DNA of 64,000 nucleotides from Flavobacteriaceae bacterium (GCA_020435965.1 JAGQYS010000005.1:50046-114045), one strand, 5' to 3'. Counted from the stretch's first letter, positions 1 to 11,586 are shown. A program made the numbers and translations. Notes: generated from the letters alone by a model not told the origin.

Positions 1-1
1 T

Positions 2-3000
2 ATAACAGCAAATACGACTTTGTATGCGCAATGGGTTTCAACAAATCATACAGTTACATTTAATAACAATGGTGGCTCTGGTACAATGACGCCTCAAACT
101 GCCTGTACAGCAACAAATTTATCTCCTAATACTTTTACAAGAGCAGGTTTCACATTTGATAAATGGAATACAGCAGCAAATGGAAGTGGAACTGACTATG
201 CAGATAATGCTTCCTATAATTTTTCTTCAGATGTAACATTATACGCACAATGGATACCAATACCAAGTTGTAGCGAATTAATGATTTCTGAATATGTTGA
301 AGGCTCATCAAATAATAAGTATATAGAGATTTATAATCCAACTAGTGGATCTATTGATTTATCAAACTATAGGCTAGTTCAATATAATGGCACTGATACT
401 ACTCCAACTTATACACTAGCATTGTCTGGAACTTTATTATCTTATGATACTTTTGTTATTGCTAATAACCAAGCAACCATTTTTACTGGAACTATAGATT
501 TGGCTACAAATCAAAACATCATGAATTTTAATGGTGATGACCCAATGGCTTTACAAACCTCTGGTGGTGTAAATATTGATGTAATTGGAATTATTGGAAG
601 TAATACAAACTTTGGGCAAAATACTACTTTAAGACGTAAGTCTACTATCCAAAATCCAAATATAACATATGCAGTTAGTGAATGGGATTCATATGGTCAA
701 GATATTATTGACTTAGGAAATCACATCAGTGATTGTCAAGGCTCAACTCCTGAAATTCAACTTGTTGATAGTACATCAACTAATCAAAACTGTGGTTTCT
801 CCATAGATTTTGGCACACAAGCTTTATCCTCAAATACTGATTTAACTTTTGATATTGAAAATGTTGGAAGTGCAGACTTAGATATTAGTTCCTTTGGAAT
901 TACCGGCGATTATACTATAGTGTCACCAACTGCTCCATTAACTATCACATCTGGAAATTCGCAAACTGTTACAGTTAGGTTTATACCTTCTGTTAATGGT
1001 ACACGAAATGGTGTGATAACCATAAACAATAATGACAGTAATGAGAGCGCTTGTACTGTAAATTTAACAGGTGTTGGATTTACACCAACTCCTGAAATTG
1101 ATGTTGAGCGTAATACAGGTGGTTCAATTCCAAATGGTTCAGCAGCTAACGCTGGTTATAATACCATTTTTGCCTCTACAACTATAGGAAATACTACTGC
1201 TCCTAAAACGTATCATGTAGCAAATGAAGGTACTGCAAACTTAACATTAACAAGTATTATATCATCAAATCCTACTGAATTTAGTATTTCACTAAATCCT
1301 GCACCAATAACAATTAATCCTAACACAGAAGTAGATTTTGAAATCATATTTTCTCCAATTGGAATAGGACTGCGAACCGCAACAATAACCATTGTAAGCA
1401 ATGATGCTGATGAAAACCCGTATACATTTAATGTTCAAGGAAATGGTGATTGTGCTTCTGGTACTCTTACATTTTTACCTGATAATGGCCCTGTTGGTAC
1501 AATTGTTAATGTAACCTCAAGTACTTCTAATTTTGGTGGTTCAACAACTGCATTAATTGGTGGAATTCCTGCTACAGTTACTGTAATTTCAGTAAATGAA
1601 ATTGAAGTTACAATTCCTGCAGGAGCTTCAACAGGAAGCATCCAGATAAATGATGATTTAGGCTGTTTAAGTTCTGGTTTATTTACTGTTATTGATGAGC
1701 TCATTTCAAGCTGTGAAGGCAGTAGTGGTTTAACTCCTACTGATTTATTTATTAGTGAAGTTACAGATAAAGGAACTGGCTCACATTCTTATGTTGAAAT
1801 TTATAATGGCACAGGTGCCACAATATCATTAAATACTTACGAAGTAAGAATACACAATAATGGAGCAACAAATGCAACTACTACCATTCCATTGTCTGGA
1901 ACTATTGCTAATGACGGAATTGTTGTAATTGGTTTTGGAGGCACAAATGCAATGGATCCTGAAGGTGGTTACACTGCTGACTTTTTTAGTGGTGGAGGTG
2001 GTATAAATGAAGATGACCATATTAGGCTTTATGATGGAGCAAATTGGATTGATCTTTGGGGAGATACATCTGGCAACCCTTTTACCATTGCATCTAAAGA
2101 TTATACTTATAGAAGAAAAAACTCTGGCATTATAGTGCCATCAACTACTTGGAACCTAAATGATTGGGAGGCCTTTACTCCTGTTGATTACTCTGATATT
2201 GGCAATTTTGACTTTTCAATTGGTGTTTCACCAACAGTAACTTCTGGGCCAACAATTAGTTATAGTTGTAATACAGCATCTATTAGTGTAACTGGTTCTG
2301 AAGGGTATAACTCAGGAGGTGATACAAAAGAATTGGCTTACCAATGGTATTATTCAGCTCCTGGAGACATAGGTTGGACTGAGGTGCCTGACAATGCAAT
2401 TTATGATAATCCAACTACAGCAACTTTAGATATTCTGGATACTTCAGCACTAGAAAAATATCAATTCTATTGTCAAATTAGAGAAGACGATCAGTATTGT
2501 TATGAAGCAAGTGATGCAGTACAATTAACTTTACCAACAACAATTTGGACTGGTACTTGGTCCTCCCCTCCAACTTCTGGTAAAATTGCGATTATTAATG
2601 CTAATTATAATACTGGGAATGGTACTGGTGGTCAAACAAGTTTTGAAGCTTGTAGTTTAATTATTAATGCTAATTATACACTAACCATAAGCAACACAAC
2701 CTATGTGAACATTGTTAATAATGTTACAAATCATGGCACAATCAATATACAAACACAAGGCTCTTTTGTACAACGAGGAGATGGTGCTGCTGCAGGAACT
2801 TTTACCAATTCTGGAGCTGGCGTAGCTAATGTCGCTAAAACAACTGCAGAATTTGATTCTCGAATCTCTCTAATTAATTACACCTATTGGAGCTCTCCAA
2901 TAAATGACCCAAGTAATCCTGGGTTTGGTGAAGATATCTCAACCGTCTTTCAAACGCCTTTTGGAAACAGAAAATATTTCTTTACAGCTCAAAATTATAT

Positions 3001-4399
3001 TGATTCTTTTATTGAAACTGGAAACAACAATGCTACTATTCCAGGTCATGATGACATTGATGACAATGGCGATGATTGGTCCTTTGCTTCTGGAGCCATG
3101 GAGATCGGCAGAGGTTATGCTGTAACTGCTAGTGGATTGCCTCCAACACCCGGAATTTTCAGGGATGCTTCAACTGTATTTTCCGGTGCTTTGAACACAG
3201 GCGACATTACAGTGACGCTTTATAAAAACAACAACGAAATAAATGATAACAATTGGAACTTTATTGGAAATCCTTATCCTTCATCCATAAGTGTAGATGA
3301 TTTCTTTAGTGCTAATATTGATGATGTTCCTTTAAACCCTGCAATTAATGGCTTGACAGAAGGTGCTATCTTTTTATGGTCGCAATCTCTTCCTCCAGAT
3401 TCCGGGAACAATGGAAATGAAGCAATTAATTTTGCGCAATCTGATTATGCTATTATTAATAGAGCCGCTGCAACATCTGGGACAAGCGGAGAAGTTCCTT
3501 TAAGATATATACCTTCAGGTCAAGGGTTCTTTGTGGCATTTACAGAAAACTTGAGTACTAATGTTAATTCAATTACTACTGGTAATGTTATTTTTACCAA
3601 TAGTATGCGAAGAACAGGAGATAACACTCAGTTTTTTGAAGCCAATGATGGTTCTCAAAATATTAAAGCTACAGATTCAAACAATGTATATGAAAAGAAT
3701 ATCTTGTGGTTAAATATGTCTTCAGACAATGGTGTGTTTAGTCAAATAGCTGTGGCTTATGTTAACGGAGCAACTGATGCTTATGATGGTTGGAGTTTTG
3801 ATACACCACGTAATTTATCAACTGGAACTTATGCAATGTTGTACAGTGTTATTGATTCGTCAGAGAGGCAATTTGCCATCCAAGGAAAAAGTCCTGAAAG
3901 TCTGACCTTAAATGAGGTTGTTGCTTTAGGTTTTGATACGTCTATTGATGAAGCGACTTTATATAAGTTTTCAATTCCTCAGCTGGAAGGAAGCTTCATG
4001 AATCAAAATGATATTTTTATAAAGGATAATCTACTTAATAAAACTCACAATCTTAAAGAATCAGATTATAGTTTTACTTCTGAAGTTGGCGAATTCACTG
4101 ACCGATTTGAGATTGTGTTTACTGAAGATGCTTTAAGTGTAGGCGAAGTAAAAATTGATAAGAATACATTACAAATTATCGAATTACCTAATGGTGATGT
4201 GCAATTTAAAGTATCTAGCCAATATGAAATGAAATCTATTGAGATTGTTGATTTATTGGGCAGAACGCTTTATCAATTAGATGCACAAGGCAACTCACAA
4301 ACATTCTCATTAAGCAATTTAAGTCAGGCGACATACTTTGCTAAAGTTAAATTAAGTAATGGTTATGTGATAACCAAAAAAGCCATAAAAAGAAAATAA
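2..4399 (+). CDS. Mosaic T9SS-secreted surface protein, 5' end missing
   Basis: The reading frame is already open at the first base (codons from nt 2 read ITANTTLYAQW, a repeat end), so the true start lies outside the window. The visible domains run in order. A Listeria-Bacteroides (InlB-B/Flg_new type) repeat spans about nt 50-255, ending in TLYAQW, with the end of an earlier copy at nt 2-35. A lamin-tail-like domain follows (about 270-600, MISEYVEGSSNNKYIEIYNP), then two HYDIN/choice-of-anchor-D-like beta domains (about 750-1080 and 1090-1440). An IPT/TIG-like domain (about 1450-1690), a second lamin-tail-like domain (about 1735-2200) and an Ig-like stretch come next. The last ~85 residues (SIEIVDLLGRTLYQ...YVITKKAIKRK) are a type A T9SS sorting domain. 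It is inferred to be exported through T9SS and anchored at the cell surface as an adhesin-like protein. No catalytic site is recognised. Confidence 0.88.
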   Translation: MTANTTLYAQWVSTNHTVTFNNNGGSGTMTPQTACTATNLSPNTFTRAGFTFDKWNTAANGSGTDYADNASYNFSSDVTLYAQWIPIPSCSELMISEYVEGSSNNKYIEIYNPTSGSIDLSNYRLVQYNGTDTTPTYTLALSGTLLSYDTFVIANNQATIFTGTIDLATNQNIMNFNGDDPMALQTSGGVNIDVIGIIGSNTNFGQNTTLRRKSTIQNPNITYAVSEWDSYGQDIIDLGNHISDCQGSTPEIQLVDSTSTNQNCGFSIDFGTQALSSNTDLTFDIENVGSADLDISSFGITGDYTIVSPTAPLTITSGNSQTVTVRFIPSVNGTRNGVITINNNDSNESACTVNLTGVGFTPTPEIDVERNTGGSIPNGSAANAGYNTIFASTTIGNTTAPKTYHVANEGTANLTLTSIISSNPTEFSISLNPAPITINPNTEVDFEIIFSPIGIGLRTATITIVSNDADENPYTFNVQGNGDCASGTLTFLPDNGPVGTIVNVTSSTSNFGGSTTALIGGIPATVTVISVNEIEVTIPAGASTGSIQINDDLGCLSSGLFTVIDELISSCEGSSGLTPTDLFISEVTDKGTGSHSYVEIYNGTGATISLNTYEVRIHNNGATNATTTIPLSGTIANDGIVVIGFGGTNAMDPEGGYTADFFSGGGGINEDDHIRLYDGANWIDLWGDTSGNPFTIASKDYTYRRKNSGIIVPSTTWNLNDWEAFTPVDYSDIGNFDFSIGVSPTVTSGPTISYSCNTASISVTGSEGYNSGGDTKELAYQWYYSAPGDIGWTEVPDNAIYDNPTTATLDILDTSALEKYQFYCQIREDDQYCYEASDAVQLTLPTTIWTGTWSSPPTSGKIAIINANYNTGNGTGGQTSFEACSLIINANYTLTISNTTYVNIVNNVTNHGTINIQTQGSFVQRGDGAAAGTFTNSGAGVANVAKTTAEFDSRISLINYTYWSSPINDPSNPGFGEDISTVFQTPFGNRKYFFTAQNYIDSFIETGNNNATIPGHDDIDDNGDDWSFASGAMEIGRGYAVTASGLPPTPGIFRDASTVFSGALNTGDITVTLYKNNNEINDNNWNFIGNPYPSSISVDDFFSANIDDVPLNPAINGLTEGAIFLWSQSLPPDSGNNGNEAINFAQSDYAIINRAAATSGTSGEVPLRYIPSGQGFFVAFTENLSTNVNSITTGNVIFTNSMRRTGDNTQFFEANDGSQNIKATDSNNVYEKNILWLNMSSDNGVFSQIAVAYVNGATDAYDGWSFDTPRNLSTGTYAMLYSVIDSSERQFAIQGKSPESLTLNEVVALGFDTSIDEATLYKFSIPQLEGSFMNQNDIFIKDNLLNKTHNLKESDYSFTSEVGEFTDRFEIVFTEDALSVGEVKIDKNTLQIIELPNGDVQFKVSSQYEMKSIEIVDLLGRTLYQLDAQGNSQTFSLSNLSQATYFAKVKLSNGYVITKKAIKRK

Positions 4400-4418
4400 G
4401 ACAACAACTTACTAAACA

Positions 4419-4456
4419 AAAAAAGAGCCATTTTTAGTATGGCTCTTCTTTTTTAT
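4419..4456. terminator. Bidirectional terminator between convergent genes
   Basis: The inverted repeat AAGAGCCAT (4423-4431) / ATGGCTCTT (4439-4447) has A-tracts on the left and T-tracts on the right. It can therefore end both the surface-protein transcript and the TonB-receptor transcript, whose stop codon lies in the T-tract. Confidence 0.85.
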
Positions 4457-6855
4457 AAACTGTATTGAAACGATAGAATTAAATTTCTTCCAGGTGAAGC
4501 AATTCCTGATGAATAAGTTTTATAACGTTGATCTGTAATATTTTCTAAGCTGGCAACTACAGTTGCAGCCTCCGTGATTTTATACTTTGTTCTTAAATTT
4601 AAGGTGTACCATGAAGGCGAATATGGATTGCCATTTTCATCTAAAGCATAAATGTAATCCTTTCCCCTTTCAGAAGGTGCCAATTGGTAAAAAGACAATT
4701 CATCATTATAAACAGCAAAGGCATCAACCTGTAATTTATTGTTTTGCCAAACCAGATGTGTGTTTCCAAAACTAGGTGCTGCATGACGTACAGGAACTTC
4801 AATGCCATTATCTTCTTCGGTTCCGCCTATTACATTATACTGAGTTGTAAGTTTTAAATACTCTGAAAAATTGACTTGTGCTCCTGCTTCAAACCCATAA
4901 ATCCATGCTTTAGAAGCATTTTGGATTGCTTGTACATTACTTAATTCGCCATTATACATTATTTCGGTTTCGCCATTAATATTATAATCTCTTCTAACCA
5001 ATGCATTATCTAAATAAGTGTAATAGGTTGCTACATCTATAATAAAAGTTTTATCAAAATTTAAATTGAGGCCTAACTCTCCTCCATAAGCATATTCTGG
5101 CTTTAAGTTATTGTTAGGCACTACTACAGAACCAGGTTCTGAGTCAAAAACCTTACCAATATCGTCCATATTTGGTGCTCTAAAGGCAGAGGAAGCGTTT
5201 AATTTCCATGTGATGGTTTTATTAGGCATCCAACTTACGCCTGCTGTTCCAGTAAAAGCTCCTGCATTTATTTTAGCTTCACTGAAAGGTAGGTTTAAAT
5301 ACACATTATTTTCTGTGAAATCTGCATTGGCAATAATATGGTTATAGCGTATACCTGTTTGAAAAACAAAGTTGGAATTAGGTTTATACTTCAAGCTTGT
5401 ATAGGCAGCCATTGATTGCCAATCTGATCCGTTTGGATATCTTGAGAGGGCAGCCATAGATTCATTTGTATCTAAATTAAAGTTTTCACCTTCTGATTTA
5501 ATTTTATTATAAACAAATTCTAAACCATAAAACAATTCTGTTTTTGAACTGAGCTCGTTTTCTAGATCTAAGCTAAAGGAGAGAGCATCTACACCTTCTT
5601 TTGTCATGCTCCTTTCTTCAGATTGAAAATTTCTATCCATTCTGCTTTCTTGAAAATTTTGGTAGGCAGCACTTGCATGAATTTTATCGTATAAACTAGA
5701 ATTACTGCTCAATTTTGTTACTTGAAGATTGGTCATAAACCAGCTTTGAGGTCCATAATTCCATTCGGCCGAGCGTAAATTATTACCTCTATACCTTATT
5801 AACCTATCGTATCTTGGGTAATTGGATGTAGTGGTATAGTATAGTCCTAAATCAAAACTGTAATTTTCCGAAGGTTCATATCTAACTTTCTGCAAGAGGT
5901 TAATTTGATTGTATCCTGTTGGCTTTTGCACTAAAGGGTTATCATTTTCTACAATAACATCTTCACCATTTATAATTTCGACATATTCTGGCCTAAGGTA
6001 CTCACTTGGCCCATGACTTCCCATACGTAAATCATTAAAATCTGTATAACTTACACTCGATAAAAATGCCCATTTACTTAACCCAAAATTTAAATCTAAA
6101 TGTCCTGTTTTTTCATTGTTTGCTGTAGAGTATCTTCCAGCAGCGTTGGCTTTAAAAAACAGATTTTCCGAATAGGATGGTTGTGGTTTTTTTGTGTAAA
6201 AACTCATTACACCTCCAATAGCATCACTTCCATATACCACAGAACCAGCACCTAATGTAACTTCGGTATTTTGAATGGTAAATGGATCTATTGAAATAAC
6301 GTTTTGTAAATTTCCGCCTCTAAAAATGGCATTGTTCATTCTTACTCCATCAACAGTAATTAACAGTCTGTTGGTTGAAAACCCTCTAATCATTGGGCTA
6401 CCTCCTCCAAGCTGACTTTTTTGAATGTATATGTTGCCTGAGTGTTCTAATAAATCTGCACTTGTTTGCGGATTGGTAAATTGGATTTTTTCAGCATCTA
6501 TACTGATTACTTTTTGAGCTAAATCGCGTTTGCTCTGCTCAAATTTAGAAGCTGAAACAACAATCTCATCAAGATCTTGAGCTTTAGGCACTAAATAAAT
6601 AACAGGTTCTAGGTCTTTTTTTTCTGCTTTGTAAATAAAGTAAGACATGTGTTGAAATACAATGGTTTCATTTGCATTAAACACATCTAAATCTATTTTT
6701 CCATCAAAATCTGACATAACTGATTTAGATTTTAATAGGTTGTAGACTACAACTCCAGAAATCGGCTCATTAGTTGTTTGGTCCATGATTGAGGTTTGCT
6801 GTGCGACTCCGTTAAATATAACAATGCCAAATAAAAGTGTAAAAATTACTTTCAT
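4453..6855 (-). CDS. TonB-dependent outer-membrane receptor
   Basis: This is an 800-residue outer-membrane receptor with a signal peptide (MKVIFTLLFGIVIFNGVAQ). A short carboxypeptidase-regulatory-like beta domain follows (about 20-90), then a plug domain (about 100-230, with DLDEIVVSASKFEQ before it and MIRGFSTNRLLITVDGVRMN inside it). The C-terminal beta barrel ends in the aromatic-rich NLILSFQYSL. The plug motifs (RGFSTNRLLITVDGVRMNNA, GSGSVVYGSDAIGGV-like) resemble heme/hemoglobin or cobalamin-type receptors more than SusC. No SusD partner is adjacent, so the substrate is unknown. Only 1 nt separates its start from the recO stop, so it is probably the last gene of a porZ-recO-receptor unit. 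Confidence 0.88.
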   Translation of the reverse strand: MKVIFTLLFGIVIFNGVAQQTSIMDQTTNEPISGVVVYNLLKSKSVMSDFDGKIDLDVFNANETIVFQHMSYFIYKAEKKDLEPVIYLVPKAQDLDEIVVSASKFEQSKRDLAQKVISIDAEKIQFTNPQTSADLLEHSGNIYIQKSQLGGGSPMIRGFSTNRLLITVDGVRMNNAIFRGGNLQNVISIDPFTIQNTEVTLGAGSVVYGSDAIGGVMSFYTKKPQPSYSENLFFKANAAGRYSTANNEKTGHLDLNFGLSKWAFLSSVSYTDFNDLRMGSHGPSEYLRPEYVEIINGEDVIVENDNPLVQKPTGYNQINLLQKVRYEPSENYSFDLGLYYTTTSNYPRYDRLIRYRGNNLRSAEWNYGPQSWFMTNLQVTKLSSNSSLYDKIHASAAYQNFQESRMDRNFQSEERSMTKEGVDALSFSLDLENELSSKTELFYGLEFVYNKIKSEGENFNLDTNESMAALSRYPNGSDWQSMAAYTSLKYKPNSNFVFQTGIRYNHIIANADFTENNVYLNLPFSEAKINAGAFTGTAGVSWMPNKTITWKLNASSAFRAPNMDDIGKVFDSEPGSVVVPNNNLKPEYAYGGELGLNLNFDKTFIIDVATYYTYLDNALVRRDYNINGETEIMYNGELSNVQAIQNASKAWIYGFEAGAQVNFSEYLKLTTQYNVIGGTEEDNGIEVPVRHAAPSFGNTHLVWQNNKLQVDAFAVYNDELSFYQLAPSERGKDYIYALDENGNPYSPSWYTLNLRTKYKITEAATVVASLENITDQRYKTYSSGIASPGRNLILSFQYSL

Positions 6856-6856
6856 G

Positions 6857-7576
6857 TTAGTGAAAAATTTGGTTTAAAACTGTTACAGATTTGGGCTGTT
6901 TAAAGCCGTCCAAATGTAATTTTAAATAAAGCAAAAGCATATTTAAAAAATCCAGTTTATTGGTTAGTATAAAATTTGATGATTTAACTGTATCAAATTT
7001 TATACCAAGCAGCTGTTTTAAAAGTGTTAAATTTTCACCTTCAATAAAGTACTTTCCAGAATTTATTCTGTAAAATTTTCCGTCTTCAAGATTAAAAAAT
7101 GGTAAATGGGATTGACTTTTATCTGGATAAAAACCAAGATATTTGGTGAGTTCTATTAAAAATATAAAATGAAAATTTGTGTCTGTTTTGTTTTCATTAA
7201 ACCAAATGAGTGATGTTTCAAGATAATTATATAGTGATAGGTTTTTTTCTTCTTCTTTTAAAACAGATGAAAGCACCTCAGCAAGAAACATAGCTATTGT
7301 ACTTTTAATGATATTGGTATGAATGGACTCAAAATCGTTCTGAACTTTAATATCTTTTAAATATTGAAGCGACCTATTATCTTTATGGTCTGCTTCAATA
7401 TCTATAATGGTGAGTGGTTGAAAATAGGCTGGCTTAAATTTTCCCTTTTTTGGCTTTAATACATTTTTCAGCAAATAACTTTTAATGCCAAACTGTTCAG
7501 TATAACATTTTACAATTAAATCATGGTCTTTATAACGCAATTTGGAAACTACTATGGCTTTAGTAGACACTTGCAT
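6857..7576 (-). CDS. recO: DNA repair protein RecO
   Basis: RecO is the recombination mediator that helps load RecA on SSB-coated DNA, with RecR. The 239 residues fit the family's size. The N-terminal OB-fold is visible (KAIVVSKLRYKDHDLIVKCYTEQFGIKSYLLK), followed by the helical domain (about 80-239) with the family's LFFLIELTKYLGFYP-like region. The zinc-finger cysteines of many RecO proteins are absent, as in other Bacteroidota versions I know. Its ATG overlaps the stop of the upstream PorZ-like gene by one base (TAATG), pointing to translational coupling. Confidence 0.9.
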   Translation of the reverse strand: MQVSTKAIVVSKLRYKDHDLIVKCYTEQFGIKSYLLKNVLKPKKGKFKPAYFQPLTIIDIEADHKDNRSLQYLKDIKVQNDFESIHTNIIKSTIAMFLAEVLSSVLKEEEKNLSLYNYLETSLIWFNENKTDTNFHFIFLIELTKYLGFYPDKSQSHLPFFNLEDGKFYRINSGKYFIEGENLTLLKQLLGIKFDTVKSSNFILTNKLDFLNMLLLYLKLHLDGFKQPKSVTVLNQIFH

Positions 7577-9924
7577 TAGCGAACAATCATTAGTTTTAAA
7601 ACCTTGGTTTCAAATGTGTCTAGATCTGAAAGCATGATTAGGTAAACACCCGAAGCTACTTGATTGTTTCCAAGGTTTTTTCCATTCCAATAGGCTGTTC
7701 CGCCATCAATTTCAAGGTTGTAACCTCTGTACCTTAAATTGGTTCTTGACTCGGCTTCGGCAACCAAGTTGCCTTCTATATCAGTGATTTTTATGTTTAC
7801 GTTATCACTAATATCTTTTATTTTTATTTTTTCATTTAAAGTGTCAAAACCTGGTCGCACAGGGTTTGGGTAAACATAAGCATTGGCTAGTTCATCTTTA
7901 GTTTCAGAACCTCCAGCACGATAAGCAACCAAACCTTTATCTGTACCAAAATACATGATGCCGCTGTTACTGTCTAAAGCCATATCATTAACGTTGTTTG
8001 ATGGCAATGGAGAGTTGTCTTTTGTGAAGTGATAAATAGTTTCCTGACCATTGGACGAAAAATAAAAAACGCCAGCTCCAATGGTTGCAACCCATTTATT
8101 GTTTGAGCCGTCAACAATAATATCTGAAATGAATTGTTGCTCTAATAGTTCTTTTGGTATTCCATCTTCTAAGATTATTATAGCGCTTGTCCCAACGGTT
8201 TCATCTTCAAAAAAGTTAGATGTATTGTAAAGCACCCTTAAACCTTTGTTTGTGCCAATCCATAATTGATTTTGTTTATCAATTGCCAGAGCCCTAATAA
8301 GTGGAGATGGAAGGTTTGCTATGTTTTCATCATTAATGAACTTTAACAAGTGATTGCCTCCATTTTCATTAAAACCAATAAGTCCTAACTTATAGCCTCC
8401 GATCCATTTTGTATTGTTTGCATCAATTACAATATCACTATATCCAAATTCATCATTTAAGGGATCTGGAAGAATTTGAGAAAAATCATATCCAACCCAC
8501 TGTCCTGTGCTTGGGTTATATGATTTTAATGGTCTTTGCACACGAGCTGTCATACTCCATAAGACTCCTTCTCTGTCAAAAGCAGATCCTGTAACCCTTA
8601 TACTAATATAGTTTGGGCTTCCTGGAACAATTAGAGATTCCAAACCACTGTTTAAGTGATTATATAAATTAATTGGCTCATCATTATCTATCTCTAATAA
8701 CCCACTTTGAAATGAACTTATAAAAACTTGCTGTGGCTTGAATGGGTTTATTGCAGTGTAATTTAAACTGTATGCAGGAAATTGCAGGCTATCATATGGT
8801 ATGTTTTTCCATTCATCTTGAAGATGACTTACTCCATATTTATTATTGCCTGGAAAATACGTTAAGGAATAAGAGCCGTATGTTGCCCAAATATTGCCAA
8901 AATTGGCTTCAACGGAAAAAATATTATTACGCAAAGGCCCATTGGGATATATTCTGACATAACTTGAAACGTTATCTATTATAGATCTAAGAACTCCTAA
9001 TCCAGAGGTTCCAATGTAAACACCCTCACTTGTGGTTACAGCCGAGGTGAAATTAGAGTTAAATTCAGGCGTCACATTGGCAGTTGCCAATAAAGTGAAA
9101 TTCTGATCATAAATAAAAACATTACCACTTGTTGTAACAACCAAGTTGTTATTTGAACTCTTAATATCTAAGGGCAACGAATTATATATAAATAATTGAA
9201 CAAGAGATGAACCTACAACTTCATAAATAACTCTATTCTGTCTTACAGTATATAGTTTGTCTTCTGTTTGTTGAATTCTAGCATAATTTCCTGTGGCTAT
9301 CTGTGTCCATTCTTCATAGCTTATTAAGCCATCACTTGCAACTAACGCTCTTCGTAATCCGCTCAAGTTTGAACATGCAGCATAAATGTAATCTCCAAAA
9401 ACAGCTGTTTCATTTACAATAATTTGCGAGCCTCCATTACCAATAAAATAGGTGTCTCCAAATTCTAATCGATCTAAATCATATACTGAAATGCCAAAAT
9501 CTGTTGATATATAAACAACATTGTTGTATTCATTAAAATGATTTATTGATTTGTTGTCTGGAGGGATTGTAGGTTTTTCTAAAATATCGACTACTGATAA
9601 TATGGTTTTATCTGACTCGTTGTAAACCTCAATAAGCCCATTTTTATATCCTATTATAAGCAAATTATAAACATTACTATAGTGGATTGTTGAAATAAGT
9701 TCTCCTGACAAACCGTTAATGGTAGTAATAGTTTCTAGTTCTGTCGTTTGAATATCATAAACAAATATGGCATTTTCTGAAGCGGCGAATATTTTTCCAT
9801 TTCCTTGTACTACATCGTTAATGTTTAGGTATGAAAAATGATCTTCCCAAAGTGCAGAATAATCTTGCGCAATTGAAAAAGTCATTGTCAAAAAAAGTAT
9901 GATAAAATTGTACTTATTCTTCAT
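7576..9924 (-). CDS. porZ: PorZ-like beta-propeller protein of type IX secretion
   Basis: The 782-residue protein has a signal peptide (to SIAQ, about residue 19) and a long series of beta-propeller blades of the two-component-regulator-propeller type. Recurrent pieces include AIDKQNQLWIGTNKGLRVL and ALDSNSGIMYFGTDKGLVAY. It ends in a T9SS-type C-terminal domain (about 690-782: YVYPNPVRPGF...VASGVYLIML). PorZ is the surface component that presents A-LPS to the T9SS sortase complex in Porphyromonas gingivalis, and the size, N-terminal pattern (LWEDHFSYLNINDVVQGNGK) and domain order match it. It leads the porZ-recO-receptor unit. A paralogous propeller protein with a T9SS tail is the main alternative. 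Confidence 0.8.
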   Translation of the reverse strand: MKNKYNFIILFLTMTFSIAQDYSALWEDHFSYLNINDVVQGNGKIFAASENAIFVYDIQTTELETITTINGLSGELISTIHYSNVYNLLIIGYKNGLIEVYNESDKTILSVVDILEKPTIPPDNKSINHFNEYNNVVYISTDFGISVYDLDRLEFGDTYFIGNGGSQIIVNETAVFGDYIYAACSNLSGLRRALVASDGLISYEEWTQIATGNYARIQQTEDKLYTVRQNRVIYEVVGSSLVQLFIYNSLPLDIKSSNNNLVVTTSGNVFIYDQNFTLLATANVTPEFNSNFTSAVTTSEGVYIGTSGLGVLRSIIDNVSSYVRIYPNGPLRNNIFSVEANFGNIWATYGSYSLTYFPGNNKYGVSHLQDEWKNIPYDSLQFPAYSLNYTAINPFKPQQVFISSFQSGLLEIDNDEPINLYNHLNSGLESLIVPGSPNYISIRVTGSAFDREGVLWSMTARVQRPLKSYNPSTGQWVGYDFSQILPDPLNDEFGYSDIVIDANNTKWIGGYKLGLIGFNENGGNHLLKFINDENIANLPSPLIRALAIDKQNQLWIGTNKGLRVLYNTSNFFEDETVGTSAIIILEDGIPKELLEQQFISDIIVDGSNNKWVATIGAGVFYFSSNGQETIYHFTKDNSPLPSNNVNDMALDSNSGIMYFGTDKGLVAYRAGGSETKDELANAYVYPNPVRPGFDTLNEKIKIKDISDNVNIKITDIEGNLVAEAESRTNLRYRGYNLEIDGGTAYWNGKNLGNNQVASGVYLIMLSDLDTFETKVLKLMIVR

Positions 9925-9939
9925 TTATTGAGTTTCGTT

Positions 9940-9947
9940 CAAATATA
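9940..9947 (-). promoter_or_regulatory. Bacteroidetes -7 element for porZ-recO unit
   Basis: The minus strand reads TATATTTG, an exact match to the Bacteroidetes -7 consensus TANNTTTG, ending about 15 bases before the porZ ATG. I did not find a convincing -33 TTG at standard spacing, so only the -7 part is claimed. Confidence 0.5.
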
Positions 9948-9991
9948 CTATAACAAACGTTAAAAGAACTAAAATCATATATCTGCTCATA

Positions 9992-10030
9992 AAAAAAGCT
10001 TCCAAAATAATGGAAGCTTTTATTTTTATT
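9992..10030 (-). terminator. Terminator of gdhA
   Basis: The perfect 10-bp stem AAAGCTTCCA (9996-10005) / TGGAAGCTTT (10012-10021) is followed on the minus strand by a run of seven Ts. It sits 12 bases beyond the gdhA stop. Confidence 0.85.
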
Positions 10031-10041
10031 ATAAGTTTATA

Positions 10042-11385
<1,344 letters not shown>

Positions 11386-11430
11386 TTATAAAAATTATAA
11401 TAATACTGGTTTCAAGTAAATTAATGGTGA

Positions 11431-11438
11431 CAAATATA
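11431..11438 (-). promoter_or_regulatory. Bacteroidetes -7 element upstream of gdhA
   Basis: The minus strand reads TATATTTG, an exact TANNTTTG match, 46 bases upstream of the gdhA ATG. No clear -33 TTG was found at the usual distance. Confidence 0.45.
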
Positions 11439-11556
11439 CGTTATCTTTAAAAAATATGATGTTTTTTTTTAAATTTCACAATAACATTAAACAATTATTT
11501 GTTTTATATTTGGTCTAGCACTAAAATAGAAATTTTATGCATTTCGTCGAAGATAC

Positions 11557-11586
11557 TTGTTATTTCATCGAAGTTTTATATATTTG
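11557..11586 (+). promoter_or_regulatory. Bacteroidetes promoter, TTG-N19-TATATTTG
   Basis: TTG at 11557-11559 is separated by 19 bases from TATATTTG at 11579-11586. Both boxes and the spacing match the Bacteroidetes primary-sigma promoter. It lies 34 bases before the ATG of the outer-membrane protein gene. Confidence 0.7.
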
